From positions 1-6,372 of the forward strand of contig JASBVX010000084.1 in the NCBI GenBank assembly GCA_029960865.1: a stretch of DNA of 6,372 nucleotides, given 5' to 3'. The notes beneath the pieces were generated by a model. It searched no databases. It saw only the letters and a list, made by a program, of their open reading frames with translations, and was not told the DNA's origin. Made by a program: the position numbers and the translations under genes. Of this stretch, positions 5,403 to 6,372 are shown piece after piece (the stretch's first letter is position 1; every line of letters begins with the position of its first letter). Origin of the DNA: Bacillota bacterium. GTDB lineage: Bacteria; Bacillota; Sulfobacillia; RBS10-35.

Positions 5403-6372
5403 TGACGAACGTGGATTTGGCAGCCAGCGGCGAAAAGAAACTGATGTGGGCCAAGAGGCACATGCCGGTGCTCTCCCACATCGAAAAGAGGTTCGCCAAG
5501 GATCAGCCCCTCCAAGGCCATCGCATCTCCATGGCCCTCCACCTGGAGGCCAAGACGGGGGTATTGGCCCTTTTGCTGCAAACAGGCGGGGCGGACGTGA
5601 CCGTGTCGGGAAGCAATCCCCTTTCCACCCAAGACGATGTGGCGGAAGCCCTTCGCCAGAAGGGTTTACGGGTGCTGGCCAAGCGGGGAGTCACGGTGGA
5701 GGAATACCGGAACTGGCTCAAAGAGAACCTCCGCACCACCCGCCCCACCCTCATCGTGGACGATGGGGGCGACCTCCTGGAGCTTTTGCACGGTGAGATG
5801 GCGGACCTGGCGGGCCATGTGTTCGGCGGTGCGGAAGAAACCACCACCGGCATTACCCGCATCAAGGCCCTGGAGAAAAAAGGAGAGCTCCGCATCCCCA
5901 TGATGGCCGTCAACGATGCTCGCCTGAAGCACCTTTTCGATAACCGCTACGGCACCGGCCAATCGGTCATGGAAGCCTTCATGCGGGTGACCAACCTTAT
6001 CGTGGCGGGCCAGGTGGTGGTGGTGGTAGGTTACGGCTGGTGCGGCAAGGGTGTGGCGGAAAAAGCCAGGGGCCTGGGTGCCCGGGTGGTGGTGACGGAA
6101 GTGGATCCCGTGAAGGCCCTGGAGGCCCATATGGATGGCTTCTCCGTGATGCCTTTGGAAGAGGCCGCCGCCATCGGCGACATCTTCATCACCGTCACGG
6201 GAGGGTGGCACGCCATCTCCGAACCCCACTTCAAGGTGATGAAGGATGGGGCCTTCTTGGCCAATGCGGGCCACTTTGACGTGGAGATCGATATCCCGGC
6301 TCTGGAGAAGGAAAGCGATTCCGTGGAAGAGGCTCGGCCCCACATCCGGGGGTATCGCCAGAAAGACGGCCG
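5402..6372 (+). CDS. ahcY: Adenosylhomocysteinase, N-terminal about 3/4 (runs off right edge)
   Basis: S-adenosylhomocysteine hydrolase reversibly splits SAH into adenosine and homocysteine in the cytoplasm, with tightly bound NAD, removing the product inhibitor of methyltransferases. Of about 415-420 residues, 323 are visible. Landmarks are MALHLEAKTGVLALLL (44-59), the catalytic region DDGGDLLELLH (120-130), GAEETTTGI (143-151), VNDARLKHLFDNRYGTGQS with K176 and D180 (170-188), the NAD-binding loop GYGWCGKG (210-217), VTEVDPVKALEAHMDGF (231-247) and NAGHFDVEID (288-297). The WCGKG loop, where human-type enzymes have DVGKG, and the NRYGTGQS block resemble archaeal and Thermotoga enzymes. The ATG at 5402 is preceded by AGGAAAGG and by an in-frame TAG at 5393-5395, which limits upstream starts. 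The C-terminal dimer/NAD-contact segment is outside the window. It is divergent from the PAS-HD gene. Confidence 0.96.
   Translation, partial: MTNVDLAASGEKKLMWAKRHMPVLSHIEKRFAKDQPLQGHRISMALHLEAKTGVLALLLQTGGADVTVSGSNPLSTQDDVAEALRQKGLRVLAKRGVTVEEYRNWLKENLRTTRPTLIVDDGGDLLELLHGEMADLAGHVFGGAEETTTGITRIKALEKKGELRIPMMAVNDARLKHLFDNRYGTGQSVMEAFMRVTNLIVAGQVVVVVGYGWCGKGVAEKARGLGARVVVTEVDPVKALEAHMDGFSVMPLEEAAAIGDIFITVTGGWHAISEPHFKVMKDGAFLANAGHFDVEIDIPALEKESDSVEEARPHIRGYRQKDG

Noticed and set aside
5320..5499. N-terminal extension of the PAS-HD frame
   Set aside because: It would overlap the start of ahcY on the other strand, while a near-perfect ribosome binding site supports the ATG at 5319.

Overview
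The window looks like chromosomal DNA of a GC-rich Gram-positive-type bacterium, probably a thermophilic or anaerobic Firmicute of the Clostridia. The reasons are two secreted proteins with S-layer-homology (SLH) domains, strong AGGAGG-type ribosome binding sites, TTG and GTG starts with good signals, and an adenosylhomocysteinase of the archaeal/Thermotoga-like type. The lineage is an inference, and no genus can be named from the sequence alone.

Layout from left to right. Positions 1-342 (minus) hold the N-terminal part of an SLH-domain exported protein that runs off the left edge. Positions 343-918 hold no intact gene. They contain the leader of that SLH gene, a short plus-strand coding remnant (522-809) interrupted by an in-frame TAG, and a strong GC hairpin with a T-run (826-856) that terminates the next minus-strand gene. 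Positions 919-3021 (minus) encode a 700-residue exported SLH protein of unknown function with its own sigma-A-like promoter. Positions 3102-4196 (minus) encode an enlarged PhzF-family isomerase-like protein. Positions 4234-5319 (minus) encode a cytoplasmic PAS-HD protein, 37 bp upstream of the PhzF gene and probably co-transcribed with it. Positions 5402-6372 (plus) encode S-adenosylhomocysteine hydrolase (ahcY), which runs off the right edge and is divergent from the PAS-HD gene.

How the genes may work together. The 82-bp region between ahcY and the PAS-HD gene is the regulatory centre of the right half. It contains a strong ribosome binding site for the PAS-HD gene and an inverted repeat that could fold over the ahcY ribosome binding site. 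AhcY recycles S-adenosylhomocysteine in the methyl cycle. The PAS-HD protein carries what looks like a full HD-GYP-like set of metal ligands without the GYP motif, so it may be a ligand-sensing phosphohydrolase. Any functional link between the two is inference from the gene arrangement. The left half concerns the cell surface: both SLH proteins would be exported and held on the wall or S-layer.

Points most worth a second look are the possible RNA switch at ahcY, the HD domain lacking GYP, the TAG-interrupted gene remnant, and the uncharacterised 700-residue surface protein.
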